A DNA stretch of 64,000 nt from SIG480 sp045546975 (GTDB taxonomy: Bacteria; Bacillota; Clostridia; Oscillospirales; JAAYXM01): contig JAZQDV010000010.1 in assembly GCA_045546975.1 (NCBI GenBank), positions 372,001 through 436,000 on the forward strand, read 5' to 3'. Made by a program: the position numbers and the translations under genes. The stretch's first letter is position 1. Each line of letters opens with the position of its first letter. A model generated the notes under the pieces. The model did no database searches and had not been told where the DNA came from. It saw only the letters and a list, made by a program, of their open reading frames with translations. Shown piece after piece: positions 16,355-24,827 of the stretch.

Positions 16355-17041
16355 ATGGATATGCGTTTTGAACGATTGAAGTCCTTATTGGGAAAAGAAA
16401 GCGTCGCTTCCCTGTCTTCCCGTCACGTTATGATTTTTGGTCTTGGAGGAGTCGGAGGATACTCTGCAGAAGCCATTGCACGTTCGGGAGTCGGAAAGAT
16501 AACACTTGTCGATTTTGATACGGTAAATGAAACCAATATAAACCGTCAGCTTTGTGCTCTTGAAAGCACGATAGGCCAAAGCAAGGTGAGTGTTATCGCA
16601 AAAAGGCTTATTGATATAAATCCTGATATACAAATCATAGAACGAAACGAGCGATACACAAAAGACGCTTCAGAAACCTTTTTTGCTGACAAACCTGACT
16701 ACATAATAGATGCCATTGATTCTGTAACTGATAAAATTGACCTGATTTGCACGGCAAAAAAGAACAATATCCCTATAATCTCTGCTATGGGTGCAGGAAA
16801 CAAGCTTGACGCTTCGCGCTTTCGCGTTTGTGATATTTCAAAAACAACTATGTGCCCTCTTGCAAAGGTTATGAGAAAAGAACTCGGAATTCGCAAAATA
16901 AAGCATTTGAAGGTGGTTTTTTCAGACGAATCACCGGTCGCCCGTGAACGTACCCCCGGAAGTGCCGTTTGGGTTGTAGGCACCGCAGGACTCCTTTTAG
17001 CAGGCGAGGTTATAAAAGATTTAATGAAAGAGACAGATTAA
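16355..17041 (+). CDS. tcdA: tRNA threonylcarbamoyladenosine dehydratase (TcdA/CsdL, ThiF fold)
   Basis: This E1-like ATP-dependent enzyme cyclises t6A37 to ct6A. The 228-aa protein has the nucleotide-binding GLGGVGGYSAEAIARSG, DFDTVNETNINRQ, DAIDSVTDKI and the downstream MCPLAKVMRKELG with the family Cys. The ATG at 16355 has GGGGG about 8 nt before it; an upstream TTG lies inside the 6S RNA. The gene converges with the TtcA-like gene, and both stop codons fall inside one palindromic terminator. Confidence 0.9.
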   Translation: MDMRFERLKSLLGKESVASLSSRHVMIFGLGGVGGYSAEAIARSGVGKITLVDFDTVNETNINRQLCALESTIGQSKVSVIAKRLIDINPDIQIIERNERYTKDASETFFADKPDYIIDAIDSVTDKIDLICTAKKNNIPIISAMGAGNKLDASRFRVCDISKTTMCPLAKVMRKELGIRKIKHLKVVFSDESPVARERTPGSAVWVVGTAGLLLAGEVIKDLMKETD

Positions 17042-17057
17042 TCTGTCTCTTTTTCTT
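17027..17057. terminator. Palindromic terminator spanning two convergent stop codons
   Basis: AAAGAGACAGA (17027-17037) pairs with TCTGTCTCTTT (17042-17052) around a TTAA centre that contains both TAA stops. The U-tract is better for the plus strand (TTTTTCTTCTTTT). Confidence 0.8.
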
Positions 17058-17796
17058 CTTTTGCCGTTTTTCTGGGCTTTTCATCAAGCTTTTTCCAGCC
17101 ATTGAGAGGAAGTCTTTGCATAGAATTAAAAATCTTCACAGAGTACCCGGGGTAAGTTTTATTCATTTTTGAAACAAAGTTTTTAATTTCTTCACGTTTT
17201 GAGTTTCCGTTAGCGGGACATGGATTTTTGACGATCGGAAGCTCCATACGTTTAACCACTCCGCGTATCATTCGTTCATCGACATACAAAAGCGGACGTA
17301 TCTGCCAAAGCTTCTTACGGTCCATATATGTAACGGGTGAAAAACAGGATATTCTGCCTTCGAAAATCTGAGACATCAGAAACGTTTCAACCGCATCGTT
17401 AAAATTGTGCCCCAATGCAATTTTGTTACACCCCAGCCTCAACGCTTCATCATGGAGCATTCCCCTGCGCATTTTGGCACAGAGGGAGCACGGATTTTCT
17501 TCGTTTCTTATATCAAACACAACCTCGAAAATATTACTTTCAACAATCGAGTATTCTATTTGGTTTTCTTCGCAGAATTTTGAGATTTCGGAAAAATCGC
17601 TTTTTCCAGGGTCAGAATCAATTGTAATTGCTTTAATTTCAAATCGTTTCGGATAAAACCTGCGAAGCTCACTCATTGCCAAAAGTAAAAGCATGGAATC
17701 CTTTCCACCCGAAACTCCTACGGCAATAACATCGCCATTTTCTATCATTTTATACTCAGCTATGCACTTTCTGACAAGACTTAATACCCTTTGCAA
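17038..17796 (-). CDS. TtcA-like tRNA 2-thiocytidine biosynthesis protein
   Basis: The 252-aa protein is a PP-loop ATPase: SGGKDSMLLLLAM near the N-terminus, CSLCAKMRRG as a CxxC pair, GHNFNDAVETFL and a later Cys in NPCPANG. This pattern fits the TtcA/TtuA group, which thiolates tRNA using an iron-sulfur cluster. The TTG at 17796 is preferred because AGGTGG lies 8 nt upstream; GTG codons 9-12 nt earlier would overlap that site. The exact tRNA position modified cannot be read from the sequence. It converges with tcdA, another tRNA-modification gene. Confidence 0.85.
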   Translation of the reverse strand: MQRVLSLVRKCIAEYKMIENGDVIAVGVSGGKDSMLLLLAMSELRRFYPKRFEIKAITIDSDPGKSDFSEISKFCEENQIEYSIVESNIFEVVFDIRNEENPCSLCAKMRRGMLHDEALRLGCNKIALGHNFNDAVETFLMSQIFEGRISCFSPVTYMDRKKLWQIRPLLYVDERMIRGVVKRMELPIVKNPCPANGNSKREEIKNFVSKMNKTYPGYSVKIFNSMQRLPLNGWKKLDEKPRKTAKEEKETD

Positions 17797-17830
17797 GTAA
17801 AACACCACCTGAAAATTTTAATTTGCGATG

Positions 17831-17874
17831 TGAGAATACAAGAGAAAACAAGAGATTTCAAGAGAATATAAGAG
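17831..17874. repeat. Helically phased 10-bp repeats upstream of rplM
   Basis: Five successive 10-bp units begin TGAG, AGAG, AGAG, AGAG, AGAG at 17831, 17841, 17851, 17861 and 17871, with the pattern AGAGAAWWCA. The array lies 38-81 bp upstream of the rplM -35 box, on one DNA face, in a gap between divergent genes. Confidence 0.8.
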
Positions 17875-17911
17875 TTTGAGAAATGTAAATTAAAAAATAC
17901 AAAAATAGTTG

Positions 17912-17940
17912 TTGACATTTTTTTGTTACGAGTGTAAAAT
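17912..17940 (+). promoter_or_regulatory. Sigma-A promoter of rplM-rpsI
   Basis: TTGACA (17912-17917), a 17-nt spacer and TAAAAT (17935-17940). Confidence 0.85.
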
Positions 17941-17967
17941 TAATACTGCTCGTAATGAGATTATATA

Positions 17968-18020
17968 CTAAGTAGCGTAAAAAGGGAATGTTTTTTACTT
18001 TCTTTTTTTACGATACTTAG
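17968..18020 (+). promoter_or_regulatory. rplM leader hairpin, likely L13 leader
   Basis: CTAAGTA-G-CGTAAAAA (17968-17983) pairs with TTTTTACG-A-TACTTAG (18005-18020), a 15-bp stem with one mismatched position, 38 nt before the rplM start. Position and shape fit the L13 leader of Bacillota, thought to bind ribosomal protein L13. No covariance model was run. Confidence 0.6.
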
Positions 18021-18058
18021 AAAATCTTTTACGAAGAATAATTTACGGAGGGCATCAA

Positions 18059-18502
18059 ATGTCTACTTTTATGGCAAACGAGAAGACAGTTAACCGCACA
18101 TGGTACATTCTCGATGCTGCGAATAAGCCGCTCGGCGCTACTGCTGCTCAGGCTGCTGTTCTTCTTCGCGGCAAGCACAAGACTGATTACACTCCCCATG
18201 TCGACTGCGGAGATTACGTAATCATCATCAACGCTGAAAAAGCAATCCTTACAGGTAACAAGCTTACACAGAAGTATTACCGCACACACTCAGGTTACGT
18301 CGGTGGCCTCAAAGAGGTTCAGTACCGTATCCTTATGAAAGAGAAGCCGGAGCTTGCAGTTGAGCTCGCAGTCAAGGGCATGATTCCGAGAAACGTTCTT
18401 GGAAGAAAAGCTCTCGGCCGCCTCAAGGTATTCGCAGGCGCAGAACATAACCACGCTGCTCAGAAGCCGGTAATGTTCACTTCTTATGAGGAGGTAAAAT
18501 AA
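18059..18502 (+). CDS. rplM: 50S ribosomal protein L13
   Basis: A 147-aa protein with the L13 features TWYILDAANKPLGATAAQAA, LRGKHKTDYTPHVDCGDYV, KYYRTHSGYVGGLK and MIPRNVLGRKALGRLKVFAG. It is an early-assembling 50S protein. The ATG has GGAGG 7 nt upstream. Its last base overlaps the rpsI start (TAATG). In many Bacillota rplM-rpsI follows truA; here truA is far away at 57330, so that block has been split. Confidence 0.98.
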   Translation: MSTFMANEKTVNRTWYILDAANKPLGATAAQAAVLLRGKHKTDYTPHVDCGDYVIIINAEKAILTGNKLTQKYYRTHSGYVGGLKEVQYRILMKEKPELAVELAVKGMIPRNVLGRKALGRLKVFAGAEHNHAAQKPVMFTSYEEVK

Positions 18503-18906
18503 TGTACACACCTAAAAAGGCTTATTTTTACGGAACAGGAAGAAGAAAGTCTTCCGTTGCAAGAGTTCATGTTTACCCCAACGGCAGCGGTAAAATCACC
18601 GTTAACGGCCGTGAGTTAGACAACTATTTCGGACTTGATACACTCAAGTTCATCGTTCGTCAGCCGCTCGTTACAACCGATATGCTCGGCAAGGTTGACA
18701 TTGAAGCTACAGTTGTTGGCGGCGGTGTTACAGGTCAGGCAGGCGCTATCCGTCACGGTATCGCTCGCGCTCTCCTTAACGTAAACGAAGAGTTCCGCGC
18801 TCTCCTCAAGAAGGAAGGCTTCCTCACTCGTGACCCGAGAATGAAGGAGCGTAAGAAGTACGGTCTCAAAGGCGCACGTCGTGCTCCCCAGTTCTCAAAG
18901 AGATAA
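18502..18906 (+). CDS. rpsI: 30S ribosomal protein S9
   Basis: A 134-aa S9 with YGTGRRKSSVARVHVYPNG near the start, GGGVTGQAGAIRHGIARAL, and the decoding-centre C-terminal tail GLKGARRAPQFSKR ending in Lys-Arg. It is translationally coupled to rplM through a 1-nt overlap of stop and start. Confidence 0.98.
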   Translation: MYTPKKAYFYGTGRRKSSVARVHVYPNGSGKITVNGRELDNYFGLDTLKFIVRQPLVTTDMLGKVDIEATVVGGGVTGQAGAIRHGIARALLNVNEEFRALLKKEGFLTRDPRMKERKKYGLKGARRAPQFSKR

Positions 18907-18920
18907 TTATTATCTACTAC

Positions 18921-18950
18921 AAAACCCACAACTTCGGTTGTGGGTTTTTT
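18921..18950 (+). terminator. Terminator of rplM-rpsI
   Basis: AAAACCCACAA and TTGTGGGTTTT around the stable loop CTTCGG, followed by T residues. Confidence 0.92.
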
Positions 18951-18968
18951 GTAATGCAACAGGATAGA

Positions 18969-19010
18969 CAACCCCCAAAAACTTTTACGGTTTTTGGGGG
19001 TTGATTTTTT
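18969..19010 (+). terminator. Second hairpin, shared with the uxaC end
   Basis: A 14-bp perfect stem (18969-18982 with 18990-19003) is followed by GATTTTTT on the plus strand and reaches the uxaC stop. On the minus strand the hairpin follows uxaC but lacks a U-tract, so it may be a backup terminator for rpsI and a transcript-end stabiliser for uxaC. Confidence 0.75.
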
Positions 19011-20376
19011 AGAATGCAAAATAGTCTCTTGCGTTTTTATAACAGATTCCTTCAACTATGTTTTTGAGTGCTTCCTGGTCATTCGGGTATTCACCGTTTT
19101 CGACCCACTCACCAAGCATATTACAGAGAATGCGTCTGAAGTACTCATGTCTCGGATAAGAAACAAAGCTTCGTGAATCAGTAAGCATTCCGACAAATTT
19201 GCCCAATGTACCGAGGTTGGCAAGAGCCTTCATCTGCGCTTCCATACCGTCACGGTTATCGTTGAACCACCAGCCTGAACCGAACTGTATCTTCCCTTTT
19301 ACCGGACCCTTCTGGAAGTTTCCAAGCATTGTTCCGAGGACATAATTATCCTTCGGGTTGAGCGTGTATAAGATAGTCTTCGGGAGTGCGTCACACTGCT
19401 CAAGATTATCCATAAATGCAGAAAGCTTCTCGGCGATGCACAGGTCGTTTATGCTGTCAAATCCCGTATCCGGGCCAAGCTTTTCAAGCATCTTTGTATT
19501 GTTGTTGCGAAGAGCACCTATGTGAATCTGCATTGTCCAACCGCGCTTTGCATATTCGATAGCACACTCACGGATCATCGCAGTTTTGAATACATCAACT
19601 TCCTCTGCTGTAAGGCTTTCACCGTTCATTTTCTTATCAAACGCCGCTTTTGCGTCACCCAAAGCAAACGGTACATAATCAAGCGCATGGTCAGAAAGTC
19701 TGCATCCGTTTTCATGGAAGAATGCTATTCTTTCTTTTATCCAAGAAACAAGTCCCTCAAAGCTTGTTATTCCATTGTCTTTAATATAACCCTCAAACCA
19801 CTGCTTATCGATGTTTACTGCTTTGTCGGGTCTGAAAGTCGGAAGAACTTTAGTCGGGAAACCCTCATCCTTGAGCTGCTTGTGATATCTCAAATCATCA
19901 GCAGGGTCATCTGTTGTACAGATTGTTTCAACATTAGAGCGCAAAATAAGTGCCTTTGCAGAGAACTCGTCACCCTTGAGCATCTCGTTGCACTTATCCC
20001 ATATTCTTTTAGCAGACTTTTCTGTCAACGGTTCGTCAATATCAAAATATCGCTTAAGCTCCAACGCCGTCCAATGATAGAGCGGGTTACCTATAAGATA
20101 TGGCATAAGAGTTGCAAATCCGAGCCATTTTTCGTATCTATCGCCACTACCTGTTATCATTTCCTCGTCAATGCCAAATGTGCGCATCTGTCGCCATTTA
20201 TAATGGTCTCCTCCGAGAAACAAATCATATACATCCTCGAACTTATAGTCATTCGCAATCTTTGCAGGTTCTAAGTGGCAATGATAGTCGATTATCGGCA
20301 AGTTTTCCGCAAACTCCTCATAAAGCTTTCTTCCCGTCTTGTTTGTGAACATAAATTTTTTGTTTATAATTCCCAT
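19009..20376 (-). CDS. uxaC: Glucuronate/galacturonate isomerase
   Basis: UxaC interconverts D-glucuronate with D-fructuronate and D-galacturonate with D-tagaturonate. The 455-aa protein carries the metal-site motif IDYHCHLEP, the family block TLMPYLIGNPLYHWTALELKRYF, and the C-terminal MLTDSRSFVSYPRHEYFRRILC. It is last in the GH2-uxaB-uxaA-uxaC operon, with GGAGGGG 7 nt before its start and 12 nt from uxaA. It performs the first intracellular step on whichever uronate the GH2 enzyme releases. Confidence 0.95.
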   Translation of the reverse strand: MGIINKKFMFTNKTGRKLYEEFAENLPIIDYHCHLEPAKIANDYKFEDVYDLFLGGDHYKWRQMRTFGIDEEMITGSGDRYEKWLGFATLMPYLIGNPLYHWTALELKRYFDIDEPLTEKSAKRIWDKCNEMLKGDEFSAKALILRSNVETICTTDDPADDLRYHKQLKDEGFPTKVLPTFRPDKAVNIDKQWFEGYIKDNGITSFEGLVSWIKERIAFFHENGCRLSDHALDYVPFALGDAKAAFDKKMNGESLTAEEVDVFKTAMIRECAIEYAKRGWTMQIHIGALRNNNTKMLEKLGPDTGFDSINDLCIAEKLSAFMDNLEQCDALPKTILYTLNPKDNYVLGTMLGNFQKGPVKGKIQFGSGWWFNDNRDGMEAQMKALANLGTLGKFVGMLTDSRSFVSYPRHEYFRRILCNMLGEWVENGEYPNDQEALKNIVEGICYKNARDYFAF

Positions 20377-20388
20377 TCTTTGCCCCTC

Positions 20389-21768
20389 CTACAGTACAAT
20401 TCCATCTTTGAAAATAGAGATTTCACTATATCCGTTTTTTTCATTGTTTGTTTCTTTACCTGATGCAACTTCCATGAGATACTCAAGAAAAATATCTGTA
20501 AGGTCTTCCATCTTTACACCGTTGATAAGTGGTGACGCATCAAAATCAATCCAGTTTTTCTTGCGTTCTGCGAGATTTGAGTTCGTAGCTATCTTTACAG
20601 TCGGAACAGGAGCGCCAACAGGGGTTCCACGTCCCGTGGTAAAGAGTATCATATGTACTCCTGCCGCAGTAAGATTGGTTATCGCTACAATATCATTTCC
20701 CGGGCCGTTAAGAAGCGAAAGACCGTTCTTTGTGAGAACGTCGCCGTAGTCGAGAACGTCAACAACTTCGCTCTTTCCACCCTTCTGAACGCAACCAAGC
20801 GACTTTTCTTCCAGCGTCGTTATTCCGCCTGCTTTGTTTCCGGGAGACGGGTTTTCATATATTACCTGATTGTGTCTTGTGAAATAATCCTTAAAATCAT
20901 TTATTAAACTTACAGTCTTGTCAAAAAGCTCTTTAGTCGGGCACCTTTCCATAAGGAGATGCTCTGCTCCGAACATTTCAGGAACTTCAGTCAGAACACA
21001 GCTTCCACCAAAAGAGATAACCTTATCCGAGAGCGAGCCAACAAGCGGATTTGCAGTAATTCCGCTGTATCCGTCGCTGCCGCCGCATTTCAGTCCTATC
21101 TTGAGCTCCGATACAGGTATCGCTTCCCTTTTGAACGTATCAGCATAAGCTTTCAGTTCGTTTATTATTCTTACACCCTCGGAAATTTCGTCATCAAAAT
21201 CCTGGGAATTTAAGAACCTGACTCTTTTGGGATTATAATCACCTAAAACCTTTTTGAATTCAGGGATATTGTTGTTTTCACATCCAAGACCAAGTACAAG
21301 CACACCACCTGCATTCGGGTGGTTTATGAGACCCTTTAAGATAAGCTGTGTGGTCTTGTGGTCACCACCAAGCTGAGAACACCCGAACGGATGCTCAAAT
21401 GTTTTGGCTCCTGTGATATCCGCAAGCTTGCGCGCAACCTTATTTATACATCCTACGGTATTTATAATCCATATTTCGTTTCGTATGCCGACATCACCAT
21501 TTTCGCGACGGTAACCCATAAATGTCAAGTCAGTTGAAGCCTTTTTTATCGGCTCAAAAGACGGCTTATATTCATAAACTATCTTATCGCTCAAGTTGGT
21601 CTTCATATTATGGCTATGTACATGCTCTCCGCGCTTTATATCGCAAATTGCGTGACCGATAGGGTTTCCGTACTTGATTATGTTTTCGTTTTCTTTTATG
21701 TCGCGAGCGGCATATTTATGACCATCTTCGAGGTTTACCTCGACATTATCAAGCTTATTAACCAACAT
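20389..21768 (-). CDS. uxaA: Altronate dehydratase
   Basis: UxaA dehydrates D-altronate to 2-keto-3-deoxygluconate. The 459-aa protein has the N-terminal SAF-like region (PIGHAICDIKRGEHVHSHN), then FMGYRRENGDVGIRNEIW, FEHPFGCSQLGGDH, LGLGCENNN, KCGGSDGYSGITANPLVG and TTGRGTPVGAPVPT, all standard for the UxaA/SGL family. It is not the mannonate dehydratase UxuA, which has a different fold. The start overlaps the end of uxaB by 11 nt, which suggests translational coupling. Confidence 0.93.
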   Translation of the reverse strand: MLVNKLDNVEVNLEDGHKYAARDIKENENIIKYGNPIGHAICDIKRGEHVHSHNMKTNLSDKIVYEYKPSFEPIKKASTDLTFMGYRRENGDVGIRNEIWIINTVGCINKVARKLADITGAKTFEHPFGCSQLGGDHKTTQLILKGLINHPNAGGVLVLGLGCENNNIPEFKKVLGDYNPKRVRFLNSQDFDDEISEGVRIINELKAYADTFKREAIPVSELKIGLKCGGSDGYSGITANPLVGSLSDKVISFGGSCVLTEVPEMFGAEHLLMERCPTKELFDKTVSLINDFKDYFTRHNQVIYENPSPGNKAGGITTLEEKSLGCVQKGGKSEVVDVLDYGDVLTKNGLSLLNGPGNDIVAITNLTAAGVHMILFTTGRGTPVGAPVPTVKIATNSNLAERKKNWIDFDASPLINGVKMEDLTDIFLEYLMEVASGKETNNEKNGYSEISIFKDGIVL

Positions 21769-23050
21769 ACCTTTCTACCTCTGTCACAAGAGAAGAGAGA
21801 TCCTGACCCCACAAATTTGTGTTTGCGAGTATCTCCCCGACACTTGCATTTTTCATAAACTCCATAATCTTTTCATCGTCGTTGGGCGTTCCCTTTTTAT
21901 AAAACTCAATGAGCTTTGCAAACGCAAAACAAAGGTTTTTAGGCATTTCGCCCTTACGCTTTATGTACTCAAGAAGTGACGGTAATACGCGAACCTTGAA
22001 TTTACTTACTGAGTTGAGAGATATAGACGCACACAAATGCTTTATAAACGGGTTCTTGAATCTTTCAAAAACATTGTTTGCGTAATCCGTAAGCTCCTCA
22101 AGAGGTAAATCAAGCGTGGGTATAATTTCTTCATAGACACAACTCTTTACAAAGGAACTCATTTTTTCATCGTTCATGCAGTCGCCAACAGTCTCTATTC
22201 CTTCCAGAAGAGCATATGGTATCATTGAGGTATGCGCACCGTTAAGAATACGGACCTTACGTGTTCTGTAACGTTCAAGATTATCCGTAACGATAATATT
22301 GAGGTCACACTTATCAAACGGAAACTCGCATGTTATATCCTTCGGACCTTCTATAACCCATAGGTGGAAGAGCTCACTTGTGTTAACCATATTATCTTCA
22401 AAATCAAGCTCAATCTTTTCATCTCTCGGATAACCGGTAACAATTCTGTCAACAAGAGTGTTATAGAACGTGTTGTTTGACTTTACCCATGCAACAAAAT
22501 CCTCTCCAAGATCCCAAAGCTTTGCATATTTCAAAATACATTCACGGAGAGTTGCTCCGTTTTTATCAATAAGCTCGCACGGAAGGAAAATAAAGCCACC
22601 AAGTCCTAAATCGAAACGTTTTTTCAGAAGAACAGTTACCTTTCCGGGGAATGTTACATTCGGAGCATCCTCGAACTTATCGTTTTCGTCAAAAGCAATG
22701 CCTGATTCTGTTGTATTTGAAACAACAAACCTAAAATCAGGATTCTCTGCAAGGGCAAGATATGCACTAAAATCATCATACGGCTTAACAGTTCGTGTAA
22801 TACAGTCGATAACTTTCTTGTCAACTGTCGGAACACCGTTTTTAAGGCCTCGCATAACGTGCGTGTATACACAATCCTGTGCCTGAAGTTTATCACACAT
22901 ACCGTTTTCAATCGGCTGAACGACAACTACTCCCGCATTGAAATCAGAGTTCTCGTTTGTTATCTGTATTATCCAATCGACAAAGCCGCGGAGGAATCCA
23001 CCCTCTCCAAACTGGATTACTTTTTCCGTATAATTCTTGTTTCTGACCAT
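21758..23050 (-). CDS. uxaB: Tagaturonate/fructuronate reductase
   Basis: A polyol-dehydrogenase-family NAD enzyme of 430 aa that reduces a keto-uronate to an aldonate. Seen are the N-terminal IQFGEGGFLRGFVDW, VSNTTESGI, IVTGYPRD and the catalytic KVRILNGAHTSM block. Its order next to uxaA argues for tagaturonate to altronate (UxaB). Family members for fructuronate (UxuB) are similar, so the C5 stereospecificity is inferred from the neighbour. It starts 2 nt after the GH2 stop. Confidence 0.85.
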   Translation of the reverse strand: MVRNKNYTEKVIQFGEGGFLRGFVDWIIQITNENSDFNAGVVVVQPIENGMCDKLQAQDCVYTHVMRGLKNGVPTVDKKVIDCITRTVKPYDDFSAYLALAENPDFRFVVSNTTESGIAFDENDKFEDAPNVTFPGKVTVLLKKRFDLGLGGFIFLPCELIDKNGATLRECILKYAKLWDLGEDFVAWVKSNNTFYNTLVDRIVTGYPRDEKIELDFEDNMVNTSELFHLWVIEGPKDITCEFPFDKCDLNIIVTDNLERYRTRKVRILNGAHTSMIPYALLEGIETVGDCMNDEKMSSFVKSCVYEEIIPTLDLPLEELTDYANNVFERFKNPFIKHLCASISLNSVSKFKVRVLPSLLEYIKRKGEMPKNLCFAFAKLIEFYKKGTPNDDEKIMEFMKNASVGEILANTNLWGQDLSSLVTEVERYVG

Positions 23051-23052
23051 AT

Positions 23053-24708
23053 CTATCTCTCCTTGCTGTAGTGTTTCTTTACCGTGTTATATGCCAACTT
23101 CTTCCTTCTGTATCCGTCAACAATTCCCTTGTTGTTTCTCGTGAGCGGACGAACCATAAACCACTCTTCCTCAGTTACTCTGCAATCGCTAAACTGCCAG
23201 ATGAAAAGTCCGGAAAGCTCGTTTGAAGCTAAATACCTATCCAGTACAGAGTCAAGTATCTGCTCTTGTCTTTCTTCTGTCCAACGCGCACACGTATCAC
23301 TTCTGTTTCCGTAAACGGCACCCGCGCCAAACTCACTCACAATATACGGTTTTGTGTCACCGATCGTCTCTTTTACCCAATCAAGCTCTTTGTTAAGTGT
23401 TTCGAGCGGGTCATTATTATCGTACCACAACGGATATAAGTTTACTGAAACAATGTCAGGAAGATCAAGACACAGGTCTGTAAAGTGCTGACAGGTAGCA
23501 AAGGATTTCGGTCTGCTTGAGTCAAGTTTCCGTAGCTGCTCAAACTGCTTTTTGTACTTTTCTCTTCCCTCTTCAGTATGACTTGCACACTCATTAAGAA
23601 GTCCCCATATAACTATTGACGGATGGTTGTAATGGTTTACAACCATCTCAGCAATACAATCCTCGCACTGCTTGTCAAAGTTCGGGTTTTGCATTCTTTC
23701 AAGTGAGAGTCCTCTTGCGTGGTTTTCTTCCCAAACAAGGACTCCGCGTTCATCGCACATATCCAAAAAGCGTTCGTCATTTGGATAATGACTCATTCTC
23801 ACAGCATTCGCTCCAGTATCGAGCATAAGGTCCATATCGTGCGCCATAACCTGAAGCGGAAGTGCACATCCGAAGAGCGGGTGGTCTTCATGACGGTTAA
23901 ATCCTTTGAAATATATTTCTTCACCGTTTAAGTATATCTTCTTGCCTTTTACCTCAACTGTCCTGAAGCCAACACGCTCAATTAAATCGTCAACTGGCAT
24001 ATTTTTTTCTGACAAAACAGTATTTAATAAATACAGATTTGGCGTTTTGGTGTTCCACGGTTCTACTCCATCAAAAGAGGACTCAAGCGATACAAGTGCC
24101 GTCTCTCCTGCAGGGACCTTGACATCTGAAGAAAGCGTTGTTTTATCAATCGTGCAAGATATGTCTCCACAGAACTCATAATCCGCAATGTTTGACACAC
24201 AAACCTCAATTTTTGCACTCCATTTTCCGTTTGTGAATTCAGGCGTAAAATGAACATACTCGATATATGTATCAGGAATTTCTTCGAGAGTAACAGGACG
24301 CGTAAGTCCGCCGTAAGTGTAATAGTCATTTGGAACATGAAGTGAAGAATGTTCTCCGAAGGTATTGTCAACCAAAACCTTAACCTCATGCTCGCCTGCA
24401 TCACAAGCACGAATTATAGCGGAAAACGGAGTAAACGCATTGTAATGATGTGCAATAAACTTATCATCAAAATACACATCACCCGTGTGACTTACACCCT
24501 TAAATGTGATTCTTAAATTCGTTTTCTTCGCAGTTCTAACTTTTTTAGTGTATATACCCTTTCCTCTGAAGCTTGAAAGAGACGGAATCTGTTCCCAGCA
24601 CCCCGGCACTGAAACAGAAAAATCCCCCTTATCTTTTATGGAAAGACTCCACATACCGTCAAGAGTTGTTTTTTTGCGTATTTCGTTAGTTCTAAAAAGT
24701 CTGTCCAT
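23053..24708 (-). CDS. GH2 beta-glucuronidase-type glycosidase
   Basis: A 551-aa glycoside hydrolase family 2 enzyme with jelly-roll (about 10-150), immunoglobulin-like (150-250) and TIM-barrel domains. The acid/base is Glu373 in WGLLNECAS and the nucleophile Glu459 in SEFGAGA. The NNKG motif (Asn525, Lys527) matches the N-x-K that binds the uronic carboxylate in gut beta-glucuronidases. The NLYPLWY loop differs from NRYYGWY of E. coli UidA. No signal peptide is seen, so it acts inside the cell. The ATG at 24708 has GAGG 9 nt upstream. The operon partners (uxaB, uxaA) are of the galacturonate branch, so beta-galacturonides are an alternative substrate. Confidence 0.88.
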   Translation of the reverse strand: MDRLFRTNEIRKKTTLDGMWSLSIKDKGDFSVSVPGCWEQIPSLSSFRGKGIYTKKVRTAKKTNLRITFKGVSHTGDVYFDDKFIAHHYNAFTPFSAIIRACDAGEHEVKVLVDNTFGEHSSLHVPNDYYTYGGLTRPVTLEEIPDTYIEYVHFTPEFTNGKWSAKIEVCVSNIADYEFCGDISCTIDKTTLSSDVKVPAGETALVSLESSFDGVEPWNTKTPNLYLLNTVLSEKNMPVDDLIERVGFRTVEVKGKKIYLNGEEIYFKGFNRHEDHPLFGCALPLQVMAHDMDLMLDTGANAVRMSHYPNDERFLDMCDERGVLVWEENHARGLSLERMQNPNFDKQCEDCIAEMVVNHYNHPSIVIWGLLNECASHTEEGREKYKKQFEQLRKLDSSRPKSFATCQHFTDLCLDLPDIVSVNLYPLWYDNNDPLETLNKELDWVKETIGDTKPYIVSEFGAGAVYGNRSDTCARWTEERQEQILDSVLDRYLASNELSGLFIWQFSDCRVTEEEWFMVRPLTRNNKGIVDGYRRKKLAYNTVKKHYSKER

Positions 24709-24760
24709 CTTTTTAAACCTCACCAAAAATGATATGTAAGTTCAAAACTCATTACCATAC

Positions 24761-24790
24761 ATTGTAACACGAAAGACATTGAGTTTTCAA
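24761..24790 (-). promoter_or_regulatory. Promoter of the GH2-uxaBAC operon
   Basis: On the minus strand TTGAAA (24790-24785), an 18-nt spacer and TACAAT (24766-24761). No convincing LacI-type operator is visible here, unlike the operon upstream. Confidence 0.65.
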
Positions 24791-24827
24791 CAAATATCGA
24801 AAAATATTTTATTGAGTCTATGAAAGA

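Noticed and set aside
19522..20274. 250-aa plus-strand ORF opposite uxaC
   Set aside because: A shadow of uxaC; high Cys/Phe/Ile content and no recognisable domain.
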